Shown here one piece after another: positions 33,897 to 43,410 of a DNA stretch of 64,000 nucleotides. A program made the translations under genes and the position numbers. Origin of the DNA: CAVVMA01 sp963788205. Its GTDB lineage: Bacteria > Desulfobacterota > Binatia > Binatales > Binataceae. The stretch lies in contig CAWBGG010000007.1 of NCBI GenBank assembly GCA_963788205.1, positions 806,001 through 870,000 of the forward strand. The letters run 5' to 3'. Each line of letters starts with the position of its first letter. The stretch's first letter is position 1. Below the pieces are notes generated by a model. That model ran no database searches. It was not told the DNA's origin and worked only from the letters and a program-made list of their open reading frames with translations.

Positions 33897-34325
33897 ATGG
33901 CGAAAGGGAAGGAACGCAATTTCGGACAAGTTATCCGCGAGCGACGCCGCCAGCTTGATCTCACTCAAGAAGAAGTTGCGCGCCGGATCAAGACCTCCAC
34001 GCCCTACGTGGGCCATCTCGAATCCGCCAAGCGCCATCCCTCGGACAAGGTGCTGACGAAGCTGGCCGACGTGCTGCTGCTGGATCGCCGCGAGTTGTTC
34101 TTCCTCGCCAATCCGCAGGCCGCGGACCTGGTGAAGAATCAGGAGCAGAAGGACAGCAAGTCCGCCTGGTCAGAGTTCCGCGGCGATACCCGGCTGCGCC
34201 GGATTCACAATATCTCCGAGCCGGAAATGGAAGCGCTCTCGCGGGTCGCCCTGATGGGTGACGTGCGCAGCAAGCACGACTTCATCTACATACTCAACAC
34301 GATTCGGCAGGCATTGGGACGCTGA
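33897..34325 (+). CDS. XRE-family transcriptional regulator
   Basis: A 142-residue protein with an N-terminal XRE helix-turn-helix (RERRRQLDLTQEEVARRIKTSTPYVGHLESAKRHPSDKVLTKLADVL, about residues 15-60). A C-terminal part (WSEFRGDTRLRRIHNISEPEMEALSRVALMGDVRSKHDFIYILNTIR) is of unknown role. AGGAGGG lies eight bases before the ATG. The partner and regulon are unknown. It is not next to a toxin gene, so I treat it as a stand-alone regulator. Confidence 0.88.
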   Translation: MAKGKERNFGQVIRERRRQLDLTQEEVARRIKTSTPYVGHLESAKRHPSDKVLTKLADVLLLDRRELFFLANPQAADLVKNQEQKDSKSAWSEFRGDTRLRRIHNISEPEMEALSRVALMGDVRSKHDFIYILNTIRQALGR

Positions 34326-34450
34326 ACAGGTCCCTGCGTGGCGCGCGGCCGGGCGCGATGATTCGGCGTAAACGCCGGAGCGTTCGCGTCCGCCCGGTTT
34401 GGCTCGCGCTCGCCGAATCGCTCGTCAAAGCATAAGCTCGCGCCTCGGCG

Positions 34451-35740
34451 ATGGGCGAGCTTGGCGCAATAGACGCAGCGCGCGATCGCGCGGCCGGATG
34501 GCCGCGCCGTTTCACGGTGATTGGGCTGTTCTCGCTCGCCACCGTGCTCTGCTATGTCGATCGCGTCAGCATCTCGGTGGCGATCATTCCGCTCGCCGCC
34601 GAAAAACATCTCGACGCCGCCGCTCAGGGTCTAATCCTCTCAGCCTTCTTCTGGGGATATCTGTGGCCGCAGCTCCTGGGCGGATGGATGGCCGATCGTT
34701 TCGGCGGCAAGCGGGTGCTGGCGCTCGGAGTCGCGGTGTGGTCGGCCGCAACTTTCGTGACGCCAATCGCGAGCGTGTCGTTCGCGACGCTGCTCGGCGC
34801 GCGAATCGTGCTCGGCTTGGGCGAGGGCCTCAACTTTCCCGCGATCCATAGCCTCGCCTCGCGATGGACCCCCTCCTCCGAGCGCGCCCGTGCGGTCGCG
34901 CTCAACTTCAGCGGCATGTTTGCGGGCACGGTGATCGCGTTTCTGGCCAGCCCGGTGATTATCGTGGCGTGGGGATGGCGCGCGCTGTTCTACATCTCGG
35001 GCGGGCTCGGGGGGTTGTGGCTGGCCGTGTGGCTCGCCAAGGCCTCCGACCGTCCCGAAACTTCGCCGGCCGTGAGCGCCGCCGAGCTGGCGACAATCCA
35101 GGCCGGCCGCTCTGCTCCCTTGCACGCGGGAAGCGTCCCGTGGCAGCGAATCTTCCGCGAGCCGGCGGTGTGGGCGATCATACTCGCGCACGTCTGTCAC
35201 AACTGGGGCTTCAACATCCTGCTGCTGTGGCTGCCGACCTATCTGGATCGGATTTTCGGCGTGCCGCTCCCGCGGGTCGGAGGACTCGCGCTAATTCCGT
35301 GGCTGGTCACTTTCGCCGCGAGCAATACCGGCGGATGGATCGCTGATCGGCTTTCGGCGCGCGGTCTGGCGACCGTGAAAGTCCGCAAGCTTATTCAGGG
35401 CACCGCGTTTGTTCTCGGCGCGGCGCCGCTGCTCGCGATTCCCGCGGCCCGATCGGCCGGCGTCGCGATCGCGCTGGTCGCGGTTTCCGCCGCCGGCAAT
35501 TCGCTCGGCCTGGCCGCCTTCGGCGTCAACCATCTCGATGTCGGGCCAAGTTACGCTGGCGTGCTGATGGGAATTTCCAACACGATCGCTACGATCCCCG
35601 GCATCGTCGGCGTCGCCGCCACCGGCTTCATCCTGCAGGCGACCGGTTCGTTCACCGCGGTCTTTTACCTGACGGCAGCGATATACCTGGGCGGCGCGGC
35701 GGGTTATCTGCGATGGGCCAGCGGCGAGCAGAAGCTGTAG
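34451..35740 (+). CDS. MFS transporter, anion:cation symporter type
   Basis: A 429-residue major facilitator with 12 predicted helices. The first-helix motif LCYVDRVSISVAIIPLA and loop 2-3 motif GGWMADRFGGKRVLALG place it in the ACS/phthalate-permease-like branch (SLC17-like), which usually takes up organic anions with protons. The second half repeats the pattern (GGWIADRLSARG). It is intact, unlike the adjacent MFS gene that follows 35 bp later on the same strand. The substrate is unknown. Confidence 0.88.
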   Translation: MGELGAIDAARDRAAGWPRRFTVIGLFSLATVLCYVDRVSISVAIIPLAAEKHLDAAAQGLILSAFFWGYLWPQLLGGWMADRFGGKRVLALGVAVWSAATFVTPIASVSFATLLGARIVLGLGEGLNFPAIHSLASRWTPSSERARAVALNFSGMFAGTVIAFLASPVIIVAWGWRALFYISGGLGGLWLAVWLAKASDRPETSPAVSAAELATIQAGRSAPLHAGSVPWQRIFREPAVWAIILAHVCHNWGFNILLLWLPTYLDRIFGVPLPRVGGLALIPWLVTFAASNTGGWIADRLSARGLATVKVRKLIQGTAFVLGAAPLLAIPAARSAGVAIALVAVSAAGNSLGLAAFGVNHLDVGPSYAGVLMGISNTIATIPGIVGVAATGFILQATGSFTAVFYLTAAIYLGGAAGYLRWASGEQKL

Positions 35741-35775
35741 ACTTGGTTCGACGCGATGCAAAAGAAATCACGCAG

Positions 35776-37042
35776 ATGGCGCGCGAGATGACCGAGCAAG
35801 CCAATCCGCTGCGCTATCGATGGGTGATCGAGGCGCTATTGTTCGTGGCGCTGATGGTCCAGGCGGTCACCGCGATCGCGCCTGCGCCGATCCTGAGGCC
35901 GATCATGGGCGGCCTTCACCTGAGTCTCGGCGCGGCCGGCCTGGTGGTGTCGATAATCGCGCTCTGCACCGCGATCTTCTCGCTGCTGGGCGCGCTGGTG
36001 GTGCAGCGGCTGGGCGCGCTGCGCACGCTGCTGTGGGGAATCTGGCTGATGGCCGCCGGCCAGATCGCCAGCGGCTACACCGCGACGTTCGGCAGCCTGC
36101 TCGGCGCCCGCGTGCTCCAGGGAATCGGTTCCGGATTGATGATCGCACCGCCGGGGGCACTGGTGATGCAATGGTTCGGCGAGAGCGAATGGCCCTGGAT
36201 CAATACGGTCAACTGGCTGAGCTCCTATGTAGGCGCGACCTGTGTCTATGCCGTCACCGTGCCGATGTTCTACGCGCTGCGCTCGTCGTGGCGGGCGGTC
36301 CTGCTCGCTTATGGAATCGGCGTCGCGGCGGTCGCGCTGCTCTGGATGGCGTTCGGGCGCGAGCACGAATCGGCCACCGCGCCCGGCCGCCAGTACGGCC
36401 GCCGTGCCCGGAGCTTCAGGGGTGCTCGACGTGCTCAAGATGCCCGATGTCGTGCTGGTGGCGCTGGCCACTTTCGGCGGGATGTGGGTCTATCAGATTT
36501 TCGTCACGTTCCTGCCGCAGTTCTTCCACGACTATCACGGGCTGGAGCTCAAGGAAGCTTCGCAACTGACGGCGATTTTGCCGCTGGCCGCAATCTTCGC
36601 CGCGGCGGGTGGCGGCTTCGGCACCAGCTTGACCGGGGTGCGCAAGCCTTTCACCTGGCCGGCGGCAACGCTGATGTTGCTGGGCGGATTGGCTACGGTC
36701 ACGATGCCGTCGGTGGCGGGAATTCGCCTGGCGCTGATCATGTTCGGAGTTGGCGCAGCCGCCTCGCCGGTCGCGGTCACGACCTTGCTGATGGAGCTGC
36801 CGGGGATGACGCCGGTCAAGATGGGAATCGGGCTCGCGCTGGTCTGGGCCGCCGGTTACGCGGGAGCGTTCGCGTCGCCCTTTCTAGGCGGCGCACTGGC
36901 GGGAAGTTTCGGCCTCAGAATCGTGATGCTGGGTTTCCTCGCCTTTCAGTTGATTCCGATCGCGGCCATGTACCTGCTCCCCGAGACCGGTCCCGGCGCT
37001 CGCGCCGCAATCGCGATCGTGCCCGCCGCCGACGCCAAGTGA
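35776..37042 (+). pseudogene. MFS transporter broken by a frameshift
   Basis: The first six helices are encoded from ATG 35776 (MAREMTEQANPLRYRWVIEALLF) through LLWMAFGREHESATAPGR. The second half (GVLDVLKMPDVVLVALATFGGMWVYQ to LLPETGPGARA) is in the next frame. The switch lies around 36390-36410, in the cytoplasmic loop between helices 6 and 7. Total length is one base more than a multiple of three, so one inserted base or two lost bases would explain it. Both halves are well conserved, so the lesion is either recent or an assembly error. Confidence 0.82.
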
Positions 37043-37055
37043 GCGACCGGGCGGC

Positions 37056-38444
37056 CTACGGTTTCGGCGCGCCGTGATACGAGATGCGCCAGACCGTGCC
37101 GTTCCCGTCCTCGGTCACCAGCAGTGATCCGTCGCGCGCTACCGCGACGCCCACCGGCCGGCCCCATACACTTTGATCCGACACTACGAACCCAGTCATG
37201 AAGTCCTCGTATTCGCCGGTCGGCTTGCCGTCGCGCATTATCACCCGGATGATTTTGTAGCCGGTGCGATGGGAACGGTTCCATGAGCCGTGCTCAGCGG
37301 CGAAAGCGTCGCCGCGATATTCCTGCGGAAACTGCCGGCCATCATAGAAGGTCATTTCCAGCGACGCGGAATGCGCCTGCAGGAGCACGTCGGGAACGAT
37401 CACCTTGCCCTTCAAGTCCGGCCGTTCGCCCTTATGCCGCGGGTCTTCGTGATCCCCAAGGAAGTACCAGGGCCATCCGTAAAACCCACCGTCGCGCACG
37501 CTGGTGATATAGTCCGAGGGCAGATTATCACCCAGGCCGTCGCGCTCGTTGGTCGAGCACCACAGGGCGCCGGTCTGTGGATTGATCGCCATCCCGACGC
37601 AGTTGCGCAGGCCCGAGGCGAAGACGTGCAGACCGCTGCCGTCGGGAGCGGCCTGCAGCACGTCGGCGCGCTTCTCCTCCGAGCCCCACGATGCGCCGAG
37701 CGTATGGCGCCCGATGAATCGCACCAGCGCGGGCAGCGGGATTCCGACCAAGTCGTCGCCGTCGTTGGAAAAAGAGCCGACCGAGACGAACATCTTGGAG
37801 CCGTCGGCCGAGAAAACCACGTCGCGGGTCCAGTGACCGCCGCCGGTCAAAAGGCCACCGCCGGGAATATTGGGCACCACGGTTTGCGCCGGGCCGCGCG
37901 CATGCAGGTCGCCATTTTGATAGGGAAATCGGACTACCGAGTCGGTGTTCCCGACGTAGAGATATTGTGGATTCGGTCCCGGCGGCCAGAACGCGATCCC
38001 GAACGGCTTGTTGAGACCCGCAACGAAGATCTCGTTGAGGTCGGGCTTGCCGGCGCCATCGGCGGCGCGCATCACGCACAACTTGCCGGGCTCGCTGAGC
38101 GCGACAAAGATGTCGCCGTTGGGAGCGACGCGCAGCAGCCGCGGATTGGGCAAGCCACTGGCGAATTGCTCGACCGCGAAACCTGGCGGCACTTTCAGCG
38201 TCGCGCCTTCGGGGCGCGGCACGATCTTCGGGCCGTTGGTTGAAGAGCCGGTCGCGTACGCCGGGGGCAGGTCGGCGACGGTTATCTTGCGGCGAACGCC
38301 CGGAGCATCGGCGCGCCAGTCGCCGAAGGCGGCTGCGCCGGTCAGGACCGCAGGCGTGGCGGCGGTCTCGGCTCTGCCGATCGAGGCGATAGCGATACCG
38401 GCGCTGAGGCCGGCGAGAATGAAAATGACCCTGTTCAATCTCAT
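37056..38444 (-). CDS. PQQ-type soluble sugar dehydrogenase (sorbosone-dehydrogenase-like)
   Basis: A 462-residue exported six-blade propeller. A signal peptide (VIFILAGLSAGIAIASIGRA) precedes the glucose/sorbosone dehydrogenase domain: GFAVEQFASGLPNPRLLRVAPNGDIFVA, NKPFGIAFWPPG, YVGNTDSVVRFPY, RNCVGMAINPQTGALWCSTNERDGLGDNLP, and the C-terminal PVGVAVARDGSLLVTEDGNGTVWRISY. Family members oxidise aldoses or related alcohols in the periplasm, with PQQ when its ligands are kept; I cannot confirm cofactor binding. ATG 38444 is used; TTG 38453 is closer to the AGGAGGG site. It converges with the frameshifted MFS gene. Confidence 0.85.
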   Translation of the reverse strand: MRLNRVIFILAGLSAGIAIASIGRAETAATPAVLTGAAAFGDWRADAPGVRRKITVADLPPAYATGSSTNGPKIVPRPEGATLKVPPGFAVEQFASGLPNPRLLRVAPNGDIFVALSEPGKLCVMRAADGAGKPDLNEIFVAGLNKPFGIAFWPPGPNPQYLYVGNTDSVVRFPYQNGDLHARGPAQTVVPNIPGGGLLTGGGHWTRDVVFSADGSKMFVSVGSFSNDGDDLVGIPLPALVRFIGRHTLGASWGSEEKRADVLQAAPDGSGLHVFASGLRNCVGMAINPQTGALWCSTNERDGLGDNLPSDYITSVRDGGFYGWPWYFLGDHEDPRHKGERPDLKGKVIVPDVLLQAHSASLEMTFYDGRQFPQEYRGDAFAAEHGSWNRSHRTGYKIIRVIMRDGKPTGEYEDFMTGFVVSDQSVWGRPVGVAVARDGSLLVTEDGNGTVWRISYHGAPKP

Positions 38445-38521
38445 GCGTGCCAAGGCGGGAAGCCCTCCTGACGTTGGCGGCTGATGATACCCGAGCGCAG
38501 CATCCGGCGCGCGATGAGCGG

Positions 38522-38974
38522 TCAACTGGCCGCGCCGGAGCTGAAGATCAAATCGCGCGAGCGAATCCACAGGTAGAGCAGAAATAGGACGATCACCGGG
38601 CCGCCGAAGGCTGAATACTTGACGTGGATCTCCTGGCCGGGAACGTGAAGGTACAGCACGATAAACACCAACAGGCTTAGCACCACCTGCCCGAAGTACA
38701 GCAGCGCCAGCACCAGCGCCCAGCGCCGCTGCGCCAGCATCCCGATCCCGAAAAAGGCGTAGACCGCGGACTGGCCCAGCAGCACGAACCGCGCCATCAA
38801 CCCGTACAATTTGTATCCGAAGATTACCGCTTGAGTCGGGTCGCCGGCATCGCCGATGCCGCTGCGGACGAAGACCCGGACGACGAGGGAAAACGCCCAG
38901 AGCGCGAAGATCGCGCCGAAGAGCTGGAGATCAAGCGGCCAGCGATTATTCCGATCATGCCGGGCGTCGGTCAT
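38522..38974 (-). CDS. Small four-helix membrane protein
   Basis: A 150-residue protein with four hydrophobic segments (LFGAIFALWAFSLVVRVFV, MARFVLLGQSAVYAFFGIGML, WALVLALLYFGQVVLSLLVF, GGPVIVLFLLYLWI) and polar ends. I do not recognise the family. It lies on the same strand as the ABC exporter genes, 26 bp downstream of the DUF4340 gene, and is probably the last gene of that operon. Confidence 0.65.
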   Translation of the reverse strand: MTDARHDRNNRWPLDLQLFGAIFALWAFSLVVRVFVRSGIGDAGDPTQAVIFGYKLYGLMARFVLLGQSAVYAFFGIGMLAQRRWALVLALLYFGQVVLSLLVFIVLYLHVPGQEIHVKYSAFGGPVIVLFLLYLWIRSRDLIFSSGAAS

Positions 38975-38999
38975 AATCGCGGCCGGAAGCTGCGCGCGG

Positions 39000-39539
39000 T
39001 CACGCCTTTTTGCCCTGCTTGCCTTCGATCCACTGGAACATCAGGTCCTGGTAGTACTCGAGGTTGCGGCCGAGCAGAAAGACCTTGGGCGAATCGCCGA
39101 CTCGGGCATAGACCGCGGTCTGGGTGGGATTCTCGTTGCCGATCTCCAGGCGGATCGGCTGCTTTCCCGGTGCTTCGATTTCGATTTGGAACTGCGGATG
39201 GTCCAGCCCGAATTGCGCGAGGCCGGCGGGATCGTCGGAGACGATTTCGACCTCGCCGGCCTCAACCAGCAGCGTAGTCAGCGCCTTCATCAGGTCCTGC
39301 GGCGCGAACGCGTTGGGCGGCGCGACAATCGTGTAGAGCTTGCCGTCGGCGGTGGTGTGGAACTTGAGCATCTCGTTGCCGCGCGTGATCGTGACCCCCT
39401 CGACGGCGCCGACGTCGAGCAGGCTGGCGTGCTCGTGCGCGCTCTCGGGCGCGCGGAGTTGCGGCCGGTCCGCCAGCACGTAGTAGGGCAGCAGGATCGC
39501 CAGCGCGATCGTGAACAGGATAGCGGGACGCGCGCTCAC
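39000..39539 (-). CDS. DUF4340 domain protein of a Gld-type ABC exporter
   Basis: A 179-residue protein with an N-terminal anchor (AILFTIALAILLPYYVLA) and a DUF4340 domain (VEGVTITRGNEMLKFHTTADGKLYTIVAPPNAFAPQDLMKALTTLLVE in overlapping segments, then the YARVGDSPKVFLLGRNLEYY close). DUF4340 proteins commonly end operons of gldA/gldF/gldG type. It overlaps gldG by 4 bp. Its role is unknown; a periplasmic accessory part is likely. Confidence 0.82.
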   Translation of the reverse strand: MSARPAILFTIALAILLPYYVLADRPQLRAPESAHEHASLLDVGAVEGVTITRGNEMLKFHTTADGKLYTIVAPPNAFAPQDLMKALTTLLVEAGEVEIVSDDPAGLAQFGLDHPQFQIEIEAPGKQPIRLEIGNENPTQTAVYARVGDSPKVFLLGRNLEYYQDLMFQWIEGKQGKKA

Positions 39540-40969
39540 ACGAAGAACCTCCGGCGGGCGAAGACCGCCAGCCCGATCGCGAACATCAGGGCCGGCTCCA
39601 GCACCACGCCCAGGATAAAGGCGTGGCGCGCCTGCTCATCGGTCACAAAGAAGGCCGCGCCCTCGGCGTTGATCCGCTCGCGGCTGGAGATCAAGATCTC
39701 GTCGCCGGCCATTTCATTGACCGCGTTCATGATCAGGTCGCGATTCCCGAGCATCTCGAAGAACTGGTTGGAGGCGAAGTCGGAATCGCCGAAGGCCACG
39801 ATGCGCGTCATGCCGGTCACCGGCAGGTGCGCCTTGTCAGGCGGCGCGAGATCGGCCTCGACCCCGACCGGTATAGGCCCCATCAGATCGCGGCCGGCGC
39901 GGTACTCGGTAATTCCGGTGGTGACCGCCTTGTCGTCGCCCGAGGCCCAGCTTTCATGCGAGGAGCGCAGCAGCGTGCTGGCGCGCTGGAGCTGTAATCC
40001 GTCGGGTGAGCTCGCGCCCTGCTCGCCCTCGGTCTCGACCCCGCGCGCCATCGAGAACACCGCCGGCCCGACCATCGAGCGCGTGATCGGACTGTCCTCG
40101 GAGCGCAGCGGAATCTGGGTGGTCAGGATCTCGCCCGCGCTGAGCCGGTAGGCGGGATCGACGATTACCCGGTCGATGAAATCGACGTGGTAATGCTTGA
40201 GCAAAGCCACCAGACTCGGCGCGGCGTAGGGATCGAGCATCACGATCAGATGGCCGCCGCGGGCCAGATATTGCGCAACCGCCGCCAGCTCCTCGGGCAG
40301 AAAATCCTTGCGCGGTCCGAGCACCATCAGCACCGCGGCGTCGTCGGGCACGCCGCTGGCGAACAGCGACACGTTATCAAGCTGGTAATTGTTCTGTTGG
40401 AGCAATCCGCTGAGCTGGGAGTAGCCGAGCTCGCGATTAGTGTCGAACACGTCGCGCTCGCCATGCCCGGCGGTGAAATAGATCTTCTTGTTGGAGGCGT
40501 GCGTGACCTGCAGAATCGCCGGGATCAAAATGTCGGAGCGGGCGTTGTCGAAGTCGCGGCGGCGGCCCTCGGATTCGACCACCACCTCGCCGTAGGTCGA
40601 AACCCCGTATTGCCGGGAAAGCCCGGGCGCCTTGTTCACGTCGATTACCTGGTAGGAGACGTGCGGCGTGTAGGCGGCGATCCGGAACAGAAGATCCTCG
40701 AGCTCCCGATACTCGGGGTCTTCGGTCCTGATGAAGAGCATCACCTTGACGTCTTTGTCGAGATTATCGAGCACGCGCCGATCAAAGCCGGACAGTGTGA
40801 AGCGCTTGGTGGGAGTGAGATCGAGACGCAAATTGTGATCGAAGATGATCAGGTTCAGGACCGCCATCAGGGCCGCGAGCACGATCGCGGTGTAGGCGAG
40901 CAGCGCATAGTTCTTCCACAGCGCGGCGCGGCCGGGCGCGCGCGGTGCGGTCAGCGGCGGCCGGTCCAC
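39536..40969 (-). CDS. GldG-like ABC exporter substrate-binding/permease subunit
   Basis: A 477-residue protein of the GldG/ABC_transp_aux family. It has an N-terminal helix (LLAYTAIVLAALMAVLNLIIF), a large periplasmic domain (IYFTAGHGERDVFD, VLMVLGPRKDFLPEELAAVAQYLARGGHLIVMLDPYA, IVAFGDSDFASNQFFEMLGNRDLIMNAVNEMAGDEILIS) and a C-terminal helix. In Bacteroidetes these proteins are tied to gliding; elsewhere they belong to exporters of unknown substrate. It overlaps the permease gene by 19 bp. Confidence 0.88.
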   Translation of the reverse strand: MDRPPLTAPRAPGRAALWKNYALLAYTAIVLAALMAVLNLIIFDHNLRLDLTPTKRFTLSGFDRRVLDNLDKDVKVMLFIRTEDPEYRELEDLLFRIAAYTPHVSYQVIDVNKAPGLSRQYGVSTYGEVVVESEGRRRDFDNARSDILIPAILQVTHASNKKIYFTAGHGERDVFDTNRELGYSQLSGLLQQNNYQLDNVSLFASGVPDDAAVLMVLGPRKDFLPEELAAVAQYLARGGHLIVMLDPYAAPSLVALLKHYHVDFIDRVIVDPAYRLSAGEILTTQIPLRSEDSPITRSMVGPAVFSMARGVETEGEQGASSPDGLQLQRASTLLRSSHESWASGDDKAVTTGITEYRAGRDLMGPIPVGVEADLAPPDKAHLPVTGMTRIVAFGDSDFASNQFFEMLGNRDLIMNAVNEMAGDEILISSRERINAEGAAFFVTDEQARHAFILGVVLEPALMFAIGLAVFARRRFFV

Positions 40970-41787
40970 TTGCGCGCCTCCATCGAACGCAGCGTCAGAA
41001 AGCTGAAGAACGTGATGAAGAACAAAAAGAACGCGACGTGCCAGCTATCGATCACGCCCTTGGCGAACGGCTCGAAATGGTCGAACAGCGAGACCGACCT
41101 GACCGCGTCGCCCAGCCGGCTTTCGAACGAGGCCTCATTCCAGTTGAGGATCCAGAAAAAAAGCAGCAGCGCGATAGTGGCGACGCCCGCTACGACCTGG
41201 CTCTCGCAGAGCGACGAGATGAAAATCCCGCACGCGATAAAACCGCATCCCAGCAGCACCAGCCCCGTGTAGCCGGCCGCCAGCGGCAGGAGCGGAAAGC
41301 GATGGACGCTGTACAAAAAGGCCGGGTAGACCAGCGTCAGCGCCAGCATCATCTTGAATATCACCATCGAGGCCAGGAATTTGCCCCAGAAGATCTCGGT
41401 GTCGCGCAGCGGATACGTATAGAGCAGCTCGATAGTGCCGAGTTTGCGCTCCTCCGCGAACAGCCGCATCGTGATGAAGGGCAGGGTCAGCAGCAGGCAG
41501 AGCCGGATGTCGCCGAACAGCAGGGTCCAGTAGTTCTGGAGCATATCCTGCGCGAACGACATGGTCTCGAAGAACACCAGGTCGGTATAGAAGTAGTAGC
41601 CCGACAGGAGCAGGAAGATCGCCGACAAAATGTAGATCAGCGAAAACGCGAAGTAGGAGCGCAACTCCTTGCGCGCTACCGCCAGCGTGCGGCGGGGCGA
41701 AAATCCCAGCCGGGCCGCGCGGCGCGTGGCCCCGGCGACCGCCGGCTGCGGCGGCGCGATATCCAGTGCGGCGACCCGTTCAGACAT
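40951..41787 (-). CDS. ABC-2 type permease, GldF-like
   Basis: A 278-residue integral membrane protein. The first 35 residues are a polar lead, then RRTLAVARKELRSYFAFSLIYILSAIFLLLSGYYF starts the permease domain with six helices. AEERKLGTIELLYTYPLRDTEIFWGKFLAS is the conserved cytoplasmic segment of the ABC-2 / GldF group. It pairs with the ATPase encoded immediately upstream, overlapping it by 8 bp. Confidence 0.9.
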   Translation of the reverse strand: MSERVAALDIAPPQPAVAGATRRAARLGFSPRRTLAVARKELRSYFAFSLIYILSAIFLLLSGYYFYTDLVFFETMSFAQDMLQNYWTLLFGDIRLCLLLTLPFITMRLFAEERKLGTIELLYTYPLRDTEIFWGKFLASMVIFKMMLALTLVYPAFLYSVHRFPLLPLAAGYTGLVLLGCGFIACGIFISSLCESQVVAGVATIALLLFFWILNWNEASFESRLGDAVRSVSLFDHFEPFAKGVIDSWHVAFFLFFITFFSFLTLRSMEARKWTGRR

Positions 41788-42724
41788 GATCTTCCTTGGT
41801 CACCAGCCGCATGAACAGGTCCTCCAGGCTCATCGCGACCGGCTTGATCTCCAGCAGGCCCCAGCCATGATTGACGATGCACTGCGCGATCGCCGAGCGT
41901 GCGGCGCCGCCATGGCCGCGGGAAACCGCGATAAAGCTGCACACGCCGCCGGCGCTCTCGCGATCTTCAATACGCTCGACTTCCGCAAGCGCCTCCAGCG
42001 CGGGGCGGACCGTTTCGCGCGGTCCGGCCACCGACACCAGCGTTTGCTCGCTGCCTTGCAGCTTGGCGGTGAGGCTCTCGGGCGTGTCCTGCGCGACGAT
42101 TTTGCCCCGGTCGATTATGACCACGCGCCGGCAGGTCATGTTCACCTCGGGCAGAATATGGGTCGAAAGCAGCACCGTCGAGCGGCCGGCGAGCGAGCGG
42201 ATCAGGTCGCGGATCTCGACCACCTGGCGCGGATCGAGCCCGACCGTCGGCTCGTCGAGAATCAGCACCTCGGGATCGCTGAGGATCGCCTGCGCGATTC
42301 CCGCGCGCTGCCGGTAGCCCTTGGAGAGCTTGCCGATCAGCTTCTTGCGCACCTCGCCCAGACCGCAGCTCGAGATCGCGAACTCGATTCGATTGCGGGT
42401 GGCGGCGCGGTCGAGCCCCTTAACGCGCGCGCCGAATTCGAGCAGCGCCGTGACGCTCAAATCGGGATAGAGCACCATGTTCTCGGGCAAATAGCCGATC
42501 AGGCGGCGGCTTTCGATGGAATGTTCGGCGATGTCGAGCCCGGCGATAAATCCCTGGCCGGAAGTGGGCGGAAAGAACCCGGTCAGGATTCGCATAATCG
42601 TGGTCTTCCCCGAGCCGTTGGGGCCGAGCAAGCCGATGATCTCGCCCTTTTCAACCTTGAACGAGACGCGATCGACCGCCAGCGTCGGTCCGAAATATTT
42701 GGTGAGGTCTCTGACCTCGATCAT
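41780..42724 (-). CDS. ABC exporter ATPase, GldA-like
   Basis: A 314-residue ATP-binding protein with all cassette motifs: Walker A GPNGSGKTTIMR, Q-loop GYLPENMVLYPDLSV, signature LSKGYRQRAGIAQAIL, Walker B VLILDEPTVGLDP and H-loop STHILPEV. The C-terminal extension (about 220-314) is the regulatory region seen in GldA- and CcmA-like ATPases. It is the first gene of gldA-gldF-gldG-DUF4340-membrane protein, all overlapping or nearly so. Confidence 0.93.
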   Translation of the reverse strand: MIEVRDLTKYFGPTLAVDRVSFKVEKGEIIGLLGPNGSGKTTIMRILTGFFPPTSGQGFIAGLDIAEHSIESRRLIGYLPENMVLYPDLSVTALLEFGARVKGLDRAATRNRIEFAISSCGLGEVRKKLIGKLSKGYRQRAGIAQAILSDPEVLILDEPTVGLDPRQVVEIRDLIRSLAGRSTVLLSTHILPEVNMTCRRVVIIDRGKIVAQDTPESLTAKLQGSEQTLVSVAGPRETVRPALEALAEVERIEDRESAGGVCSFIAVSRGHGGAARSAIAQCIVNHGWGLLEIKPVAMSLEDLFMRLVTKEDHV

Positions 42725-42981
42725 CAGGTCAACTCCAGTCCTGTTCTTGCCGGTTAAACTTGCCGGTTAGAATCGCTGACGCGCCGCGCCCGCTGGCCCC
42801 GTCCCGCTCGCGCGCAGCGATACGGATGAGACAAGAATCATTGTAGAAACCCACGGCCGGGAGTGTCAATTCGCCGGTCGTGACCGATTGGGCGTGAGCG
42901 CGCTTCTAGAGATTTGGCCGCCCCCCCCGGGTCGGGCAGTCAGGCGGATTTGACCCTATAGGGGCTGCGTCGTGCGGAGGA

Positions 42982-43176
42982 TCATTTCCTTCGTCCGCGT
43001 CGGGGCCGTTGGCGTTTGGCGGCGCGGCGCTTCATCTCGGTTGAGCGCTCCTCGGGCGTGAGCGCATCCCAATAGGCTCGCGAGGCGTGCGCAGCCACTG
43101 CCTGCTTTTCCTCTTGCGTAGCCCTCGCCCACCGCATGCGGGCCGCCTTCCGAAGGTGTGTCCTCAGGTTGACCAT
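42982..43176 (-). CDS. Small basic protein, unknown
   Basis: A 64-residue protein, rich in Arg, Lys and Ala (RTHLRKAARMRWARATQEEKQ, SRAYWDALTPEERSTEMKRRA, tail of Arg/Lys). The two similar WxxxTxEE(K/R) segments suggest a short helical repeat with a nucleic-acid-binding character. It is divergent from the methyltransferase gene and shares the palindrome-rich region 43177-43410 with it, so it may belong to the same island. No function is assigned. Confidence 0.55.
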   Translation of the reverse strand: MVNLRTHLRKAARMRWARATQEEKQAVAAHASRAYWDALTPEERSTEMKRRAAKRQRPRRGRRK

Positions 43177-43205
43177 CGCAATTGAAACCTATTCTTTGGT
43201 CTCAC

Positions 43206-43275
43206 AGCCATGCAAGCATGGCTCTTGACACGCATGCATGCTTGGCTGTAAAAAATGAACAGGTTCGCCAACCTG
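43206..43275. promoter_or_regulatory. Palindromic operator and promoter region of the methyltransferase cassette
   Basis: AGCCATGC-AA-GCATGGCT (43206-43223) is a perfect 18-bp palindrome. Directly after it is TTGACA (43225-43230) with GTAAAA 17 bp later (43248-43253). The spacer itself contains GCATGCATGC and an AGCCA half-site inverted. CAGGTT-CGCC-AACCTG (43260-43275) is a second palindrome just past the likely start point. The arrangement resembles an autoregulated restriction-modification promoter. Confidence 0.55.
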
Positions 43276-43410
43276 AACGGAGGGCGGACAAAATCCAGCA
43301 TCCAGTCGGTTTGACGGAGGGTCTTCAAGATGGTCGCAGACCAGAGGGTCGGTGGAAAGCGCAGTGCGGCTTTTGGAGATAGAGGCGGGTTGAGATAGTT
43401 TCGCTGCCTC

